In this document: one piece after another, positions 14,922 to 23,308 of the stretch
Position numbering within the stretch: the first letter of the stretch is position 1
How the letters are laid out: every line of letters starts with the position of its first letter
Assembly: GCA_016781775.1 (NCBI GenBank)
Contig: JADDPR010000531.1
Span: 1-29,601 of the forward strand
Reading direction: 5' to 3'
DNA length: 29,601 bases
Source of the DNA: Rubrobacter sp.
GTDB lineage: Bacteria; Actinomycetota; Rubrobacteria; Rubrobacterales; Rubrobacteraceae
The notes under the pieces: generated by a model
Databases searched by the model: none
Told to the model about the DNA's origin: nothing
What the model saw: only the letters and a program-made list of their open reading frames with translations
Program-made: the position numbers and the translations under genes

Positions 14922-15746
14922 TTGGCGTTGCGTTTGGCCGTGGTTTTTCCGGGTCAGGGGACCGCGGGGGGCGAAGTCTCCGGCGAGGTCGCTGAGGTGG
15001 TAAGCGCCGTCACCGGAGGGGGCGAGGTGCCCTACCAACTCTCCGTCTTCGCGAGCTCCGTGCAGACCCTCCGGGAACTCGAGGATCGGGGCGTCGAGCC
15101 CGACGTGGTGGCCGGGCACTCGCTCGGCGAGTACGCGGCGGCCCACGCGGCCGGGGCGCTCTCGCTGGAGGAGGCGGCCCGCCTCGTAGCCGAGCGCGAC
15201 CGGCTGATGGGACAGGCCTCGCAGCAGAACCCCGGAGGAATGACGGCGGTTCTCGGGGCCGACCCGAGGGAGGTGGTGGAGGCGGTCGCGGAGTTCCCGG
15301 AGGCGGAGGGTATCGTCGTGGCGGCCAACTTCAACACGCCGCGCCAGGTCGTCATTTCGGGCGAGGAGGTGGCGCTGGAGGCGCTCTCCCGTCGCCTCGG
15401 GGGGAAGAAAAGGAAGCTCGACGTCGCCGGGGCGTTCCATTCTCCGCTGATGCTGACCGCCTCGATGGCGATGGAGGAGAAGCTTGAAGCGGCGCAGATC
15501 CGGGACCCCGAGATCCCGATGGTCAGCGGGGTAGATGGCGCGATTCTCGCGAAGGCCGACGACGTCCGCCTGGCGCTGCGCGAGCAGATGCTCTCGCCCG
15601 TCAGGTGGGTAGCGGTGGTGGAGAGGTTCGCTGCCCTGGGGGTCGAGGAGATCGTCGAAGCCGGAGGGGGTACGCTCGTGAGGATGCTGAGGGACTTCAA
15701 GGAAGTGGGGATGATGGGGCGCGCGGCGAAGGAGGTGCTCTCTTGA
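14922..15746 (+). CDS. fabD: Malonyl-CoA:ACP transacylase
   Basis: Loads malonate onto ACP for the elongation steps. The 274-residue product has the nucleophile elbow GHSLGEYAA with Ser67, the oxyanion motif FPGQGT at 9-14, FNTPRQVVISG, and the catalytic His in AFHSPLM. It is shorter than usual (about 310): Ser67 compares with Ser92 in E. coli, so about 25 residues between FPGQG and the elbow are missing, and the usual GQGSQ reads GQGTA. The TTG start follows GAGGAGGGG. It overlaps fabZ by 4 bases. Confidence 0.92.
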   Translation: MALRLAVVFPGQGTAGGEVSGEVAEVVSAVTGGGEVPYQLSVFASSVQTLRELEDRGVEPDVVAGHSLGEYAAAHAAGALSLEEAARLVAERDRLMGQASQQNPGGMTAVLGADPREVVEAVAEFPEAEGIVVAANFNTPRQVVISGEEVALEALSRRLGGKKRKLDVAGAFHSPLMLTASMAMEEKLEAAQIRDPEIPMVSGVDGAILAKADDVRLALREQMLSPVRWVAVVERFAALGVEEIVEAGGGTLVRMLRDFKEVGMMGRAAKEVLS

Positions 15747-16201
15747 AGGCCCTGGAGCTGCCGCTTGGGCCAGCCGCAATTCGCGGGCTTATCCCGCACC
15801 GGTATCCGTTTCTGCTCGTGGACAGGGTCGAGGAGCTCGAGCCCGGGGTGCGGGCGGTCGGGATCAAGAACGTCACCCAGAACGAGCCGTTCTTTCAGGG
15901 GCATTTCCCCGATTATCCGGTGATGCCGGGTGTGCTTATCGTGGAGGCGATGGCGCAGGTCGGGGCTGTTGGCGTGATGACGCTGGAGGAGTACGGGGGG
16001 AAGCTCGCGCTCTTCGCGGGGATAGACGGCGTGCGGTTCAGGCGGCAGGTCATTCCGGGCGACGTGCTGCGGATGGAGGTCGAGATCTCGCGCCTCAAGG
16101 GCAGGGTCGGCCGGGGCAAGGGCTCGGCGACGGTGAACGGGGAGCGCGCCTGCGAGGCCGAGCTTATGTTCGCGTTCGCCGACAGGGTAGAGGGGGAGTA
16201 G
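15743..16201 (+). CDS. fabZ: 3-hydroxyacyl-ACP dehydratase FabZ
   Basis: Dehydrates 3-hydroxyacyl-ACP to trans-2-enoyl-ACP. The 152-residue hot-dog-fold product shows IPHRYPFLLVDRV (18-30), the catalytic His54 in GHFPDYPVMPG, and Glu68 in VEAMAQ. The TTG at 15743 overlaps the fabD stop (TTGA) and is preceded by GGAGG. An upstream in-frame start inside fabD would add an unrelated Arg/Gly-rich tail, so it is rejected. Presence of fabZ separates this cluster from mycobacterial fatty acid systems, which use HadABC. Confidence 0.94.
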   Translation: MKALELPLGPAAIRGLIPHRYPFLLVDRVEELEPGVRAVGIKNVTQNEPFFQGHFPDYPVMPGVLIVEAMAQVGAVGVMTLEEYGGKLALFAGIDGVRFRRQVIPGDVLRMEVEISRLKGRVGRGKGSATVNGERACEAELMFAFADRVEGE

Positions 16202-16942
16202 ATGGAGGGACGCGTCGCGCTCGTCACGGGCGGGGGCCGGGGGATAGGTCGTGCCATCGCCGTGAGGCTCGCAAAGGGAGGCGCGAAGGTCGCGGTCTCC
16301 TACAGGGCGAACGACGAGGCGGCTCAGGAGACCGCGAAGCTCGTGCGGGAGGCCGGGGCGGAGTGCGAGACTTTCAAGGGCGACGTGGCCTCTTCGGAGG
16401 ACGTGAGCGCCCTCGTCAAAGGCGTGGGCGAGGCGTTCGGTCCGGTGGAGATCCTCGTGAACAACGCGGGGACGACCAGGGACAACATCATGATGCGCAT
16501 GAAGGACGCCGAGTTCGACGAGGTCCTGCAGACGAACCTCAAGGGGACGTACCTGTGTACGCGGGCGGTTTTGAGGGGGATGGTTCGGGCACGTTGGGGC
16601 AGGATCGTGAACGTCTCGTCGGTCGTCGGGCTGCTCGGGAACGCGGGGCAGGCAAACTATGCCGCCTCCAAGGCCGGGATCATCGGGCTCACGAAGAGCG
16701 TCGCCCGCGAGGTCGCCAACCGGGGGATCACGGCGAACGCGGTCGCGCCGGGATATGTGGAGACGGAGCTCACGGGCGGGTTGTCCGAGGAGATCAAGGG
16801 GCGCATCCTCGGGCAGGTGCCGGTGGGGCGTTTCGGCGAGCCCGAGGAGATCGCGGAGGTGGTCGCCTTCCTGTCCGGCGACGGGGCCGCGTACATCACG
16901 GGGCAGACGATAGCGGTGGACGGCGGGATGGTTATGCAGTAA
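16202..16942 (+). CDS. fabG: 3-oxoacyl-ACP reductase FabG
   Basis: NADPH-dependent reduction of 3-ketoacyl-ACP. The 246-residue short-chain dehydrogenase has the cofactor motif TGGGRGIG (9-16), NNAG (87-90), the catalytic Ser140, Tyr153 and Lys157 (NYAASKAG), and the C-terminal YITGQTIAVDGGMVM typical of FabG. The ATG immediately follows the fabZ stop with no spacer, and AGAGGGGGAG lies just upstream, so translation is probably coupled. Confidence 0.94.
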   Translation: MEGRVALVTGGGRGIGRAIAVRLAKGGAKVAVSYRANDEAAQETAKLVREAGAECETFKGDVASSEDVSALVKGVGEAFGPVEILVNNAGTTRDNIMMRMKDAEFDEVLQTNLKGTYLCTRAVLRGMVRARWGRIVNVSSVVGLLGNAGQANYAASKAGIIGLTKSVAREVANRGITANAVAPGYVETELTGGLSEEIKGRILGQVPVGRFGEPEEIAEVVAFLSGDGAAYITGQTIAVDGGMVMQ

Positions 16943-16955
16943 GGGTGTTTTCGGG

Positions 16956-16961
16956 TACACT
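16956..16961 (+). promoter_or_regulatory. Possible -10 element for acpP
   Basis: TACACT lies in the 91-base gap between fabG and acpP, the longest gap inside the fab cluster. TTATGC is 18 bases upstream as a poor -35. An extra promoter here would fit the need for more ACP than enzyme, but this is inferred from a consensus match only. Confidence 0.28.
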
Positions 16962-17033
16962 ACGCGCTATCTCGCGGGCGGGTGCGCCCGTGGGGTGCTT
17001 CAGAGAGTCGAAAATCGTATGAGGAGGAGAGGC

Positions 17034-17279
17034 ATGGGACGGGACGAGATCCTGGAGAAGATCAAGGAGATCACCGCCGACAGGCTCGGCGTCGACGAGG
17101 GCGACGTGACGCCCGAGGCTTCGTTCCGGGAGGATCTCGAGGCCGACTCGCTCGACCTTGTGGAGCTCATCATGGAGCTCGAGGAGCAGTTCGGGATGGA
17201 GATCCCGGACGAAGAGGCCGAGAAGATCACGACGGTCGAGCAGGCCGTGGAGTACGTCACGGAGCACCAGGCGGCGTGA
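17034..17279 (+). CDS. acpP: Acyl carrier protein
   Basis: Carries growing acyl chains on a 4'-phosphopantetheine arm. The 81-residue acidic four-helix protein has the attachment site in EADSLDLVEL, Ser39. The ATG at 17034 follows GAGGAGGAGAGG, a very strong binding site; in-frame starts further upstream would add a basic tail foreign to ACP. Its stop overlaps the fabF GTG by 3 bases (GTGA). Confidence 0.96.
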   Translation: MGRDEILEKIKEITADRLGVDEGDVTPEASFREDLEADSLDLVELIMELEEQFGMEIPDEEAEKITTVEQAVEYVTEHQAA

Positions 17280-18547
17280 CTCAGGGGGTGCCAGGGGACG
17301 GCGCGTCGGGCGGCAAGGGCTTCGCCTACATCACCGGCACCGGGGCGGTGACGCCCCTTGGGGTCGGCACGGAGAACTTCTGGGACGCGGCTCTGCACGG
17401 CAAGAGCGGGATCGGGCCGATAACCCTCTTCGATTCCGCGCCCTACCCGTCCCACATCGCCGGTGAGTGCTCCGATTTCGACCCCGTGGATTTCATGGGG
17501 AAGAAGGAAGCCCGCAGGATGGACCGCTATGCCCAGCTCGGCATCGCGGCCGGCATCCAGGCGGCGGAGGACGCCGGTATCTCGGAGACGCTCCAGAAGA
17601 CGCCCGAGCGGGTGGCGATCATCATGGGCACCGGCATCGGCGGGCTCTCGACCTGGGAGCGCGAGTACAAGGTCTTGCACGAGAGGGGCGCCAACCGGGT
17701 CAGCCCGTTCCTTATCACCATGATGGTCCCGAACATGGCCGCCGGTCAGCTCGCCATCGCCCTCAAGGCGACGGGGCCGACGCAGTGCCCGGTCCTCGCC
17801 TGCGCCACGGGCGGCGAGGCCATCGCCGAAGGGCTTGAGCTTATCCGGCGGGGCGACGCCGACGTCGTGATAGCGGGGGCCTCCGAAGCGCCGATCACGC
17901 CCCTCAGCATGGCGGGGTTCTGCGCGATACGGGCGATCTCGACGCGCAACGACGATCCCGTCAGGGCGAGCCGCCCGTTCGACGCGAACAGGGACGGTTT
18001 CGTGATGAGCGAGGGAGCGGGCGCGGTGGTCCTCGAGAGCGTGGAGCACGCCGAGCGCCGCGGGGCCGAGCCGATCGCGCGCGTCGCCGGTTACGGCCGC
18101 TCGACCGACGCCTACCACGTGACGGCGCCGGACATCGAGGGGCGTGGGGTGGAGCGGGCGATGAAGCTGGCGCTCGACGACGCGGGGCTCTCGCCGGCGG
18201 ACATCGGGCACGTCAACGCGCATGCGACCTCGACCCCGACGGGCGACGGACCGGAGACGAAGGCGGTGTCCCGTTACCTGCCGCACGCGGCCGTCTCGGC
18301 GACGAAGTCGATGACGGGGCACCTCTTCGGGGCGGTCGGGGTGACGGAGGGGATCATGTGCGCCCTCGCCCTCAAGGACAAGGTGCTGCCGCCGACGATC
18401 AACCTCGAGCAGATCGCCGACGATTGCATGGAGCTCGACTACGTGCGCAACGAGGCCCGCGAGGTACCGGACCTCAAAGCCGCAATCTCCAACTCCATGG
18501 GTTTCGGGGGGCACAACGTCGTCGTCGCGTTCGGCGATGTGGAGTAA
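17276..18547 (+). CDS. fabF: Beta-ketoacyl-ACP synthase II
   Basis: Elongation condensing enzyme. The 423-residue product has the catalytic Cys176 (LACATGGEA), His316 (NAHATSTPTGD) and His349 (MTGHLFGAVG), with the N-terminal core starting at YITGTGAVTPLG. The GTG at 17276 overlaps the acpP stop; a GTG at 17288 is an alternative four codons later, with a G-rich site. CATGGEA replaces the more usual CATGTHA/CATGTNA after the nucleophile. It ends the fab cluster; no enoyl reductase gene is present in the window. Confidence 0.94.
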   Translation: MTQGVPGDGASGGKGFAYITGTGAVTPLGVGTENFWDAALHGKSGIGPITLFDSAPYPSHIAGECSDFDPVDFMGKKEARRMDRYAQLGIAAGIQAAEDAGISETLQKTPERVAIIMGTGIGGLSTWEREYKVLHERGANRVSPFLITMMVPNMAAGQLAIALKATGPTQCPVLACATGGEAIAEGLELIRRGDADVVIAGASEAPITPLSMAGFCAIRAISTRNDDPVRASRPFDANRDGFVMSEGAGAVVLESVEHAERRGAEPIARVAGYGRSTDAYHVTAPDIEGRGVERAMKLALDDAGLSPADIGHVNAHATSTPTGDGPETKAVSRYLPHAAVSATKSMTGHLFGAVGVTEGIMCALALKDKVLPPTINLEQIADDCMELDYVRNEAREVPDLKAAISNSMGFGGHNVVVAFGDVE

Positions 18548-18550
18548 TAT
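18545..18550 (+). promoter_or_regulatory. Possible -10 element for rnc
   Basis: TAATAT overlaps the fabF stop codon and ends 9 bases before the rnc ATG at 18560. The only purine-rich site (GGAG at 18541) is about 15 bases from the ATG, too far for a standard binding site, so a very short or absent leader is plausible. No clear -35. Confidence 0.35.
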
Positions 18551-18559
18551 AGAACGATT

Positions 18560-19219
18560 ATGGCTATAAGGGACCTGATCAACGTACTCCCGGAGCCTCT
18601 CCGCCAGCGTGCGCTCACGCACCCGAGCGTCGCCGACCCGTACGATTCGAACGGGCGGCTCGAGTTCTTGGGCGACTCGGTGCTGAACAGCCGCGTCGCC
18701 GAGATGGTCTTCCACAGCTACCCGGAGCTTCTGGAGGGAGACCTCACGCGCATCCGGGCTCACCTTGTGCGCAAGTCCTTTCTGGCGACCGTCGGTAGGA
18801 GCGAGGGCCTCGAAGAGGACATCGAGAGCTCGGTCATCAACGACTCCGTAATCGCCGACACCGTCGAGGCGATCATCGGCGCCGCCTACCTGATCGACAA
18901 GGACCTCGTGTACAAGACGGTCGACCAGATCTTCAACCCGGCCGAGGTCGACACGGACGAGCTCCGGGACTGGAAGACGTTGCTCCAGGAGACGCTCCAA
19001 GCCGAGGGCCTGCGCCCGACCTACAGGGTCAAGGCAAAGCAGGGTCCGCCACACCGTCCCCACTTCATCTCGGCCGTCGCGGTCGACAGCCGCGAGGTCG
19101 GCTCCGGCGAGGGCGGGTCCATCAAGGAGAGCGAGCAGTCCGCCGCCCGCGCTGCGCTCGAGATTTTGGGCGTGCGCCCAGTTCCGCGTTCCGCTGTCGA
19201 GGTGCACGTAGGCGCGTAG
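18560..19219 (+). CDS. rnc: Ribonuclease III
   Basis: Double-strand-specific endonuclease for rRNA precursors and structured mRNAs. The 219-residue product has the signature GRLEFLGDSVL, with Glu35 and Asp39, and the second metal site Asp100 and Glu103 (IADTVEAIIGA). The C-terminal double-stranded RNA-binding domain begins near DWKTLLQE (about 137) and includes GGSIKESEQSAARAAL. It lies before smc as in many bacteria. Start context suggests weak or leaderless initiation. Confidence 0.95.
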   Translation: MAIRDLINVLPEPLRQRALTHPSVADPYDSNGRLEFLGDSVLNSRVAEMVFHSYPELLEGDLTRIRAHLVRKSFLATVGRSEGLEEDIESSVINDSVIADTVEAIIGAAYLIDKDLVYKTVDQIFNPAEVDTDELRDWKTLLQETLQAEGLRPTYRVKAKQGPPHRPHFISAVAVDSREVGSGEGGSIKESEQSAARAALEILGVRPVPRSAVEVHVGA

Positions 19220-19810
19220 TTGCCGGGTAGAAGGGCCTGCCCAAACTCTCGCCGGTTGTTCGCCATATCCAGCCTCGTGCTCGCGCCGCTCCTCGTCGTC
19301 CTCACCGCTTCCGCTTGTGGGGCGGACCGGGTCACAAGAGTCTCGCAGCCGCAGGGAACTGCTTCGGAGAGCTCGCTTACCACCGCAACCACTCGAGTTT
19401 CCGAGCCCACCAACGCAGGCGCTTCGACTGTTCCCGCGAGGGTGTTGTTCCCGCGTCAAAGAGCCAGGGTCGATTACGTGCAGGCTTATGGTGGCGGAAA
19501 GCTCGTGCTGGACGAGCAGGGGTGCCTCCGATTGAACCCAGGCGGAGACGTTGTCGTCTGGCCGCACGACCACTCGGCCGATGTCGATGCAAGGGGCAGG
19601 GTGCGCATCCGCGATGGGAAGGGCCGCGTTGTTGCGAAGGTAGGGGACAACGTAGCGGTCGGTGGGGGCGAGGTCGGAGACCGCGGCATAGGTTTTGTCG
19701 ACCCCGGCTCCGTGCCGAGCAAACAGGAACTGCTCGAACGATGCCCGGGCAGGTACTACCCGTCCGGGGACGAGGTGACGAGCGTGAAAGAGTACACGAC
19801 CGGGAACTAG
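19220..19810 (+). CDS. Hypothetical secreted lipoprotein
   Basis: I do not recognise a family. The 196-residue product starts with a basic stretch (MPGRRACPNSRRL), a hydrophobic segment (about 14-31) and a lipobox-like TASAC at 29-33, so lipidation at Cys33 and export are likely. A Ser/Thr/Ala-rich linker follows (about 35-70), then a Gly/Val-rich beta-like domain with RVRIRDGKGRVVAKVGDNV and GGGEVGDRG, and two further Cys (in QGCLRL and ERCPGRYY) that could form a disulfide. The TTG start directly follows the rnc stop; TTG 19256 is an alternative. In mycobacteria this position holds mutM (fpg), absent here. Confidence 0.6.
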   Translation: MPGRRACPNSRRLFAISSLVLAPLLVVLTASACGADRVTRVSQPQGTASESSLTTATTRVSEPTNAGASTVPARVLFPRQRARVDYVQAYGGGKLVLDEQGCLRLNPGGDVVVWPHDHSADVDARGRVRIRDGKGRVVAKVGDNVAVGGGEVGDRGIGFVDPGSVPSKQELLERCPGRYYPSGDEVTSVKEYTTGN

Positions 19811-19978
19811 ATGTTGTCTCTAGGCCCATCCGCTGGGCACCCGGTACGATCGGCAGCTTTCTCCAGGATCGCCGCGTAAAACGAGCAACCTCGTATTTAT
19901 CGGTCAGATGACTCCTAGTTTGCACGGCTTTTCGCCCTCGCCTGTACTTCCGGCCGTGCGAGCGCGTAGAATGCGGCG
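19811..19978 (+). promoter_or_regulatory. Intergenic region with predicted smc promoter
   Basis: TAGAAT (19967-19972) ends 6 bases before the smc ATG, with no ribosome binding site between, suggesting a leaderless message. A 7-base inverted repeat, GCACGGC (19922-19928) and GCCGTGC (19953-19959), lies just upstream, around where a -35 would be, and could be an operator or chance. A short hairpin (19824-19828 with 19834-19838) after the lipoprotein stop lacks a U-run and is a poor terminator candidate. No gene is seen here. Confidence 0.4.
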
Positions 19979-22900
19979 ATGCTTTCTGCGATCTACGTAA
20001 AGGGATTCAAGACGTTTGCCCGTCCGGTACGGATGCCGCTTTCGGGGGGGATCACGGCCATCGTGGGGCCCAACGGGTCGGGGAAGAGCAACATTACGGA
20101 CGCGATTCTTTTCGCGCTCGGGGAGGGCAGCCCGAGCCTGTTGCGGGCGGGTTCCATGGACGACGTGGTGTTCTCGGGATCGGAGTCGCTGCCGGCGGCG
20201 GGGGCGGCGGAGGTTACGCTCGTCCTGGACAACGAAGACGGGACGATCTCGCTGCCCTACAAAGAAGTGTCTTTGACGCGCAGGATCTCGCGCGGCGGCG
20301 AGACGGAGTACCGGATCAACGGCAGCCGAGCACGCATGGCCGACATGCGTGCGGTCGCCGGAGAAGCCGGCATCGGGCGGCACAGCATCCTGCGCCAGGG
20401 TGCGGTGGATGCGATCGTTGCCGGCGGGGCCCAGGCGTGCCGGACGGCGCTGGAGGAGGCGGCGGGCCTCGGGGTGTTCCGGCGGCGGCGGCTCGCGGCG
20501 GGCCGGAAGCTCGAACAGACGGCCGCTCAGCTCGAGAGCGGGCGGGCGCTGGAGGCCGAGCTCGCTGAGCAGCTATGCAAGATCGAGCGAGAAGCCGTCG
20601 CCGCCCGCGAGTACAGGGAGCTCGAAGCCCGCTACCGAAAGCTCTCGCTGGCCCACCTCTACGGGATTGCCACGCGCGGCCTCGACGGCTTGCGCTCCCG
20701 CCTCGCGGAGGCCGAGGCCGAGGCGGCCCGTCTCGCCGAGGAGGAGGGGGCCGCGCGCGAGGAGGGGCGGCGCCTCGGCGAGGAAGAGGAGGGCTTGGAA
20801 GCCGGGCTCCGAGAGGTAGAACGCCGGATAGAGGGATTGGAGAATGGCTTGGAGCGCCTGCGTGTAGGCTCGTCGCGGGCGGAGCGGGCGGCGTTGAGGG
20901 TCGACGGCGCTCGAGATCTCGATGTGGATCGGCGCCGGCTGGTCGAGAGGATCGAGGGTGAGATCGAGCGCGTAACGGTCGAACTCGGGCGCCTCGAAGA
21001 GGGCATGAGTGGGCTGGAGGAGGAGCATGCGTGGGCGAAGGGGGAGCTCTCCAGGCTGGAGAGCCTCGTCTCCCGGAAGAGGCAGGAAGGTTCCGCGGCC
21101 ACGGCGCGTCGGGTGGAGGCCGCGGGGAACTTGAGGGTTTTGCAGGAGAGGCGCGAGCGGGCCGTGAGCAGGCTGGGGGAGACCGAGGCGCTCGGCGACG
21201 AGGACCTCGCGCGCCTCGCGACGGTCAGGGAGATCCTGGAGGCGTGGCGGGCAGAACCCCGCCCGGCGCCATCGGCCGTGCTGGATCTCGTGAAGGAATC
21301 ACGGGGCCTCCTGCGCCGGCAAGCCGCCGACGCGGACAGGAGGAGGGGCGGCCTGTCGTCGCTCATAGGGAGGACGGAGGCCGAGGTCCGCGCGCTGAGG
21401 GTTTCGGAGGGCGGCGCGAACGGCAAGCGTTTGTACGAGGTAGTACGGTCCCGTCCCGGCTACGAGGCCGCCGTCGAGGCCGCGCTCGGGGACCTCGCGG
21501 GCGGGGTGCTCGCCCCCCTGAGCGAGGGCATCAGGTTCCTCTCGGGCGAGCGGCCCTCGGAGCGCGTCGTCGTGCGCCTGGACGCGGGCGAGATGCCGGA
21601 GCACGGGACGCCCCCGGGCCGGCCGCTCGCGGAGTGCGTCGAGGTGCTGGACCTTTCGTACGAGGAGGTCGCGGCTCGGCTCCTCGCCGGCATTTACGTT
21701 ATCGAGGGCACGACGGAGCCCGGATGGTCGGCTCCGAGCAACGGGCACGTCGCGGTTACCCGGGAGGGACTGCGGCTCACGCGCACGAGCGCGAGCCGGC
21801 CCAACGAGGACGGCGAGTTTGTCAGGGAAGCGCGCCTGGCGGAGGAAGAAGCCCGTCTGGACGTGCTCAAGAACCGTATGGGTGAGGAGCTTTACGACCT
21901 GCGGGAGGAGATCTCCTCCCATTCCCGTCGCCTGGACGACTTGGGCTCCCGGGGCGAGGCGCTGCGCGCCCTCGTCTCCAGGACCGTGCGCGCCGGACGG
22001 TTGCTGGCCTCCGAGGCGGACCGGAGGGCCAAGAGGGCGGACCGTGCGCGCCGGCTCCGCTCGGAGGCCGAGGCCGCGCTCGAAGGGACGGAGGGTGAGA
22101 TCTCCGCCGCCGAGCTCGCCCTGCGTGAGGCGAGGCAGGCCGAGGAGCGCGCCGGCAAGGAGCTCTCCGAGGCCCAGCGAGCCGTAGATCACGCGTACGT
22201 CGCGGCCCGCGAGGCGGCCGGACGCCTCGCCCGGTCCCGCTCCGCCTCGCGCGCCGCCCGCGACCGCCGCGCGAAGCTCACGAGGGAGCTCGGTCGGTTA
22301 AAGAGGGTGGCGCCGGCCGGCGAGGCCGAACACCGCAGGGAGCTGGCGCGACGGGCCGTCGAAGCTGCCGCTCGCCTCGACGCCGCCGGGCGCGAGAAGC
22401 TCGCCGCCGCCCGTCGCGCGAGGTCCGACGCCGCAGCCCAGCGCACCCGCGTCTCGGAGGCGAGGGCGGCGCTCTCGCGCGACGCGGGGGAGCTCGCCGG
22501 AACGCTCGCTCGCGCGCGCTCGGAGGTCGAAAGCGTGCGCGGGGAGCTCGTGCGTGCGGAGGAAGCCGCCTCTCACGCCGCGGTGGAGATCCTCGAGGAG
22601 TGGGGCGCGACGCTGCAGGCTGCGCGCGAGGAGGCCGAGGCCCTCACGGAGCCTTCCGATGCCGAGAGGGCCCGTCTAGCCCGTCGGCTCAAGCGTTTCG
22701 GGGACGTGAACCTGCTCGCCATCTCCCAGCAGGGGGACCTGAGCGAACGCTACGAGTTCGTCTCGGCGCAGCGGGCCGACGTGGAGGCCGCGGCCGAGGA
22801 ACTGGAGCACGTGATCCGCAAGCTGGACGGCGAGATGGAGGCGCGTTTCGCCTCGACCTTCGAGGATGTTCGACGGGCGTTCGGGGAGATCGTGCCGCGT

Positions 22901-23299
22901 ATGATGGACGGGGCATCGGGGGAGCTAACGCTCTCGGAGGAGGGCGTCGAGGTCGGACTTCGGCTGCGTAGAAAGGGCTGGAGGCCCCTGCGGGTGCTCT
23001 CCGGCGGGGAGAGATCTCTGCTCGCGCTGTCCTTTCTTTTCAGCATCTTCCTCAGCCGTCCGACCCCTTCCGGAGACCGGACCGGGGCGTTCTGCGTGCT
23101 GGACGAGGCGGAGGCCGCGCTCGACGACGTGAACCTGGCCAGATTCCTCTCTGTGGTAGACTCACACAGGAAATCCGGGCAATTTTTGCTCGTGACACAC
23201 CAGAAACGGACCATGGCGACGGCCGACGTGCTTTATGGAGTAACGCAAGACTCTTCGGGCGCTACGGTCGTCGTATCCAAGCGTTTAACGGGAGAATGA
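19979..23299 (+). CDS. smc: Chromosome segregation ATPase SMC
   Basis: Condensin-like ATPase that loops and organises the chromosome with ScpA and ScpB. The 1106-residue product has Walker A GPNGSGKSN (30-38), a first coiled-coil arm (about 165-470), a hinge (about 480-600, opening KRLYEVVRSRPGYEAAVEAA), a second arm (about 640-930), the ABC signature LSGGERS (1007-1013) and Walker B FCVLDEAEAALDD (1038-1050). It is somewhat shorter than the common 1170-1190 residues. The coiled coils are extremely rich in Ala, Arg and Glu. ftsY follows after 9 bases, so the two are likely cotranscribed. Confidence 0.96.
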   Translation: MLSAIYVKGFKTFARPVRMPLSGGITAIVGPNGSGKSNITDAILFALGEGSPSLLRAGSMDDVVFSGSESLPAAGAAEVTLVLDNEDGTISLPYKEVSLTRRISRGGETEYRINGSRARMADMRAVAGEAGIGRHSILRQGAVDAIVAGGAQACRTALEEAAGLGVFRRRRLAAGRKLEQTAAQLESGRALEAELAEQLCKIEREAVAAREYRELEARYRKLSLAHLYGIATRGLDGLRSRLAEAEAEAARLAEEEGAAREEGRRLGEEEEGLEAGLREVERRIEGLENGLERLRVGSSRAERAALRVDGARDLDVDRRRLVERIEGEIERVTVELGRLEEGMSGLEEEHAWAKGELSRLESLVSRKRQEGSAATARRVEAAGNLRVLQERRERAVSRLGETEALGDEDLARLATVREILEAWRAEPRPAPSAVLDLVKESRGLLRRQAADADRRRGGLSSLIGRTEAEVRALRVSEGGANGKRLYEVVRSRPGYEAAVEAALGDLAGGVLAPLSEGIRFLSGERPSERVVVRLDAGEMPEHGTPPGRPLAECVEVLDLSYEEVAARLLAGIYVIEGTTEPGWSAPSNGHVAVTREGLRLTRTSASRPNEDGEFVREARLAEEEARLDVLKNRMGEELYDLREEISSHSRRLDDLGSRGEALRALVSRTVRAGRLLASEADRRAKRADRARRLRSEAEAALEGTEGEISAAELALREARQAEERAGKELSEAQRAVDHAYVAAREAAGRLARSRSASRAARDRRAKLTRELGRLKRVAPAGEAEHRRELARRAVEAAARLDAAGREKLAAARRARSDAAAQRTRVSEARAALSRDAGELAGTLARARSEVESVRGELVRAEEAASHAAVEILEEWGATLQAAREEAEALTEPSDAERARLARRLKRFGDVNLLAISQQGDLSERYEFVSAQRADVEAAAEELEHVIRKLDGEMEARFASTFEDVRRAFGEIVPRMMDGASGELTLSEEGVEVGLRLRRKGWRPLRVLSGGERSLLALSFLFSIFLSRPTPSGDRTGAFCVLDEAEAALDDVNLARFLSVVDSHRKSGQFLLVTHQKRTMATADVLYGVTQDSSGATVVVSKRLTGE

Positions 23300-23308
23300 A
23301 CAACCTTT

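Noticed and set aside
17000..19573. Very long open frame on the minus strand opposite acpP-fabF-rnc
   Set aside because: It is the antisense shadow expected in GC-rich coding DNA with strong third-position bias. The product is Arg/Asp/His-rich with no family motif, and both ends cross real plus-strand genes.
19824..19838. Hairpin after the lipoprotein gene as an intrinsic terminator
   Set aside because: The stem is only 5 base pairs and no T-run follows.
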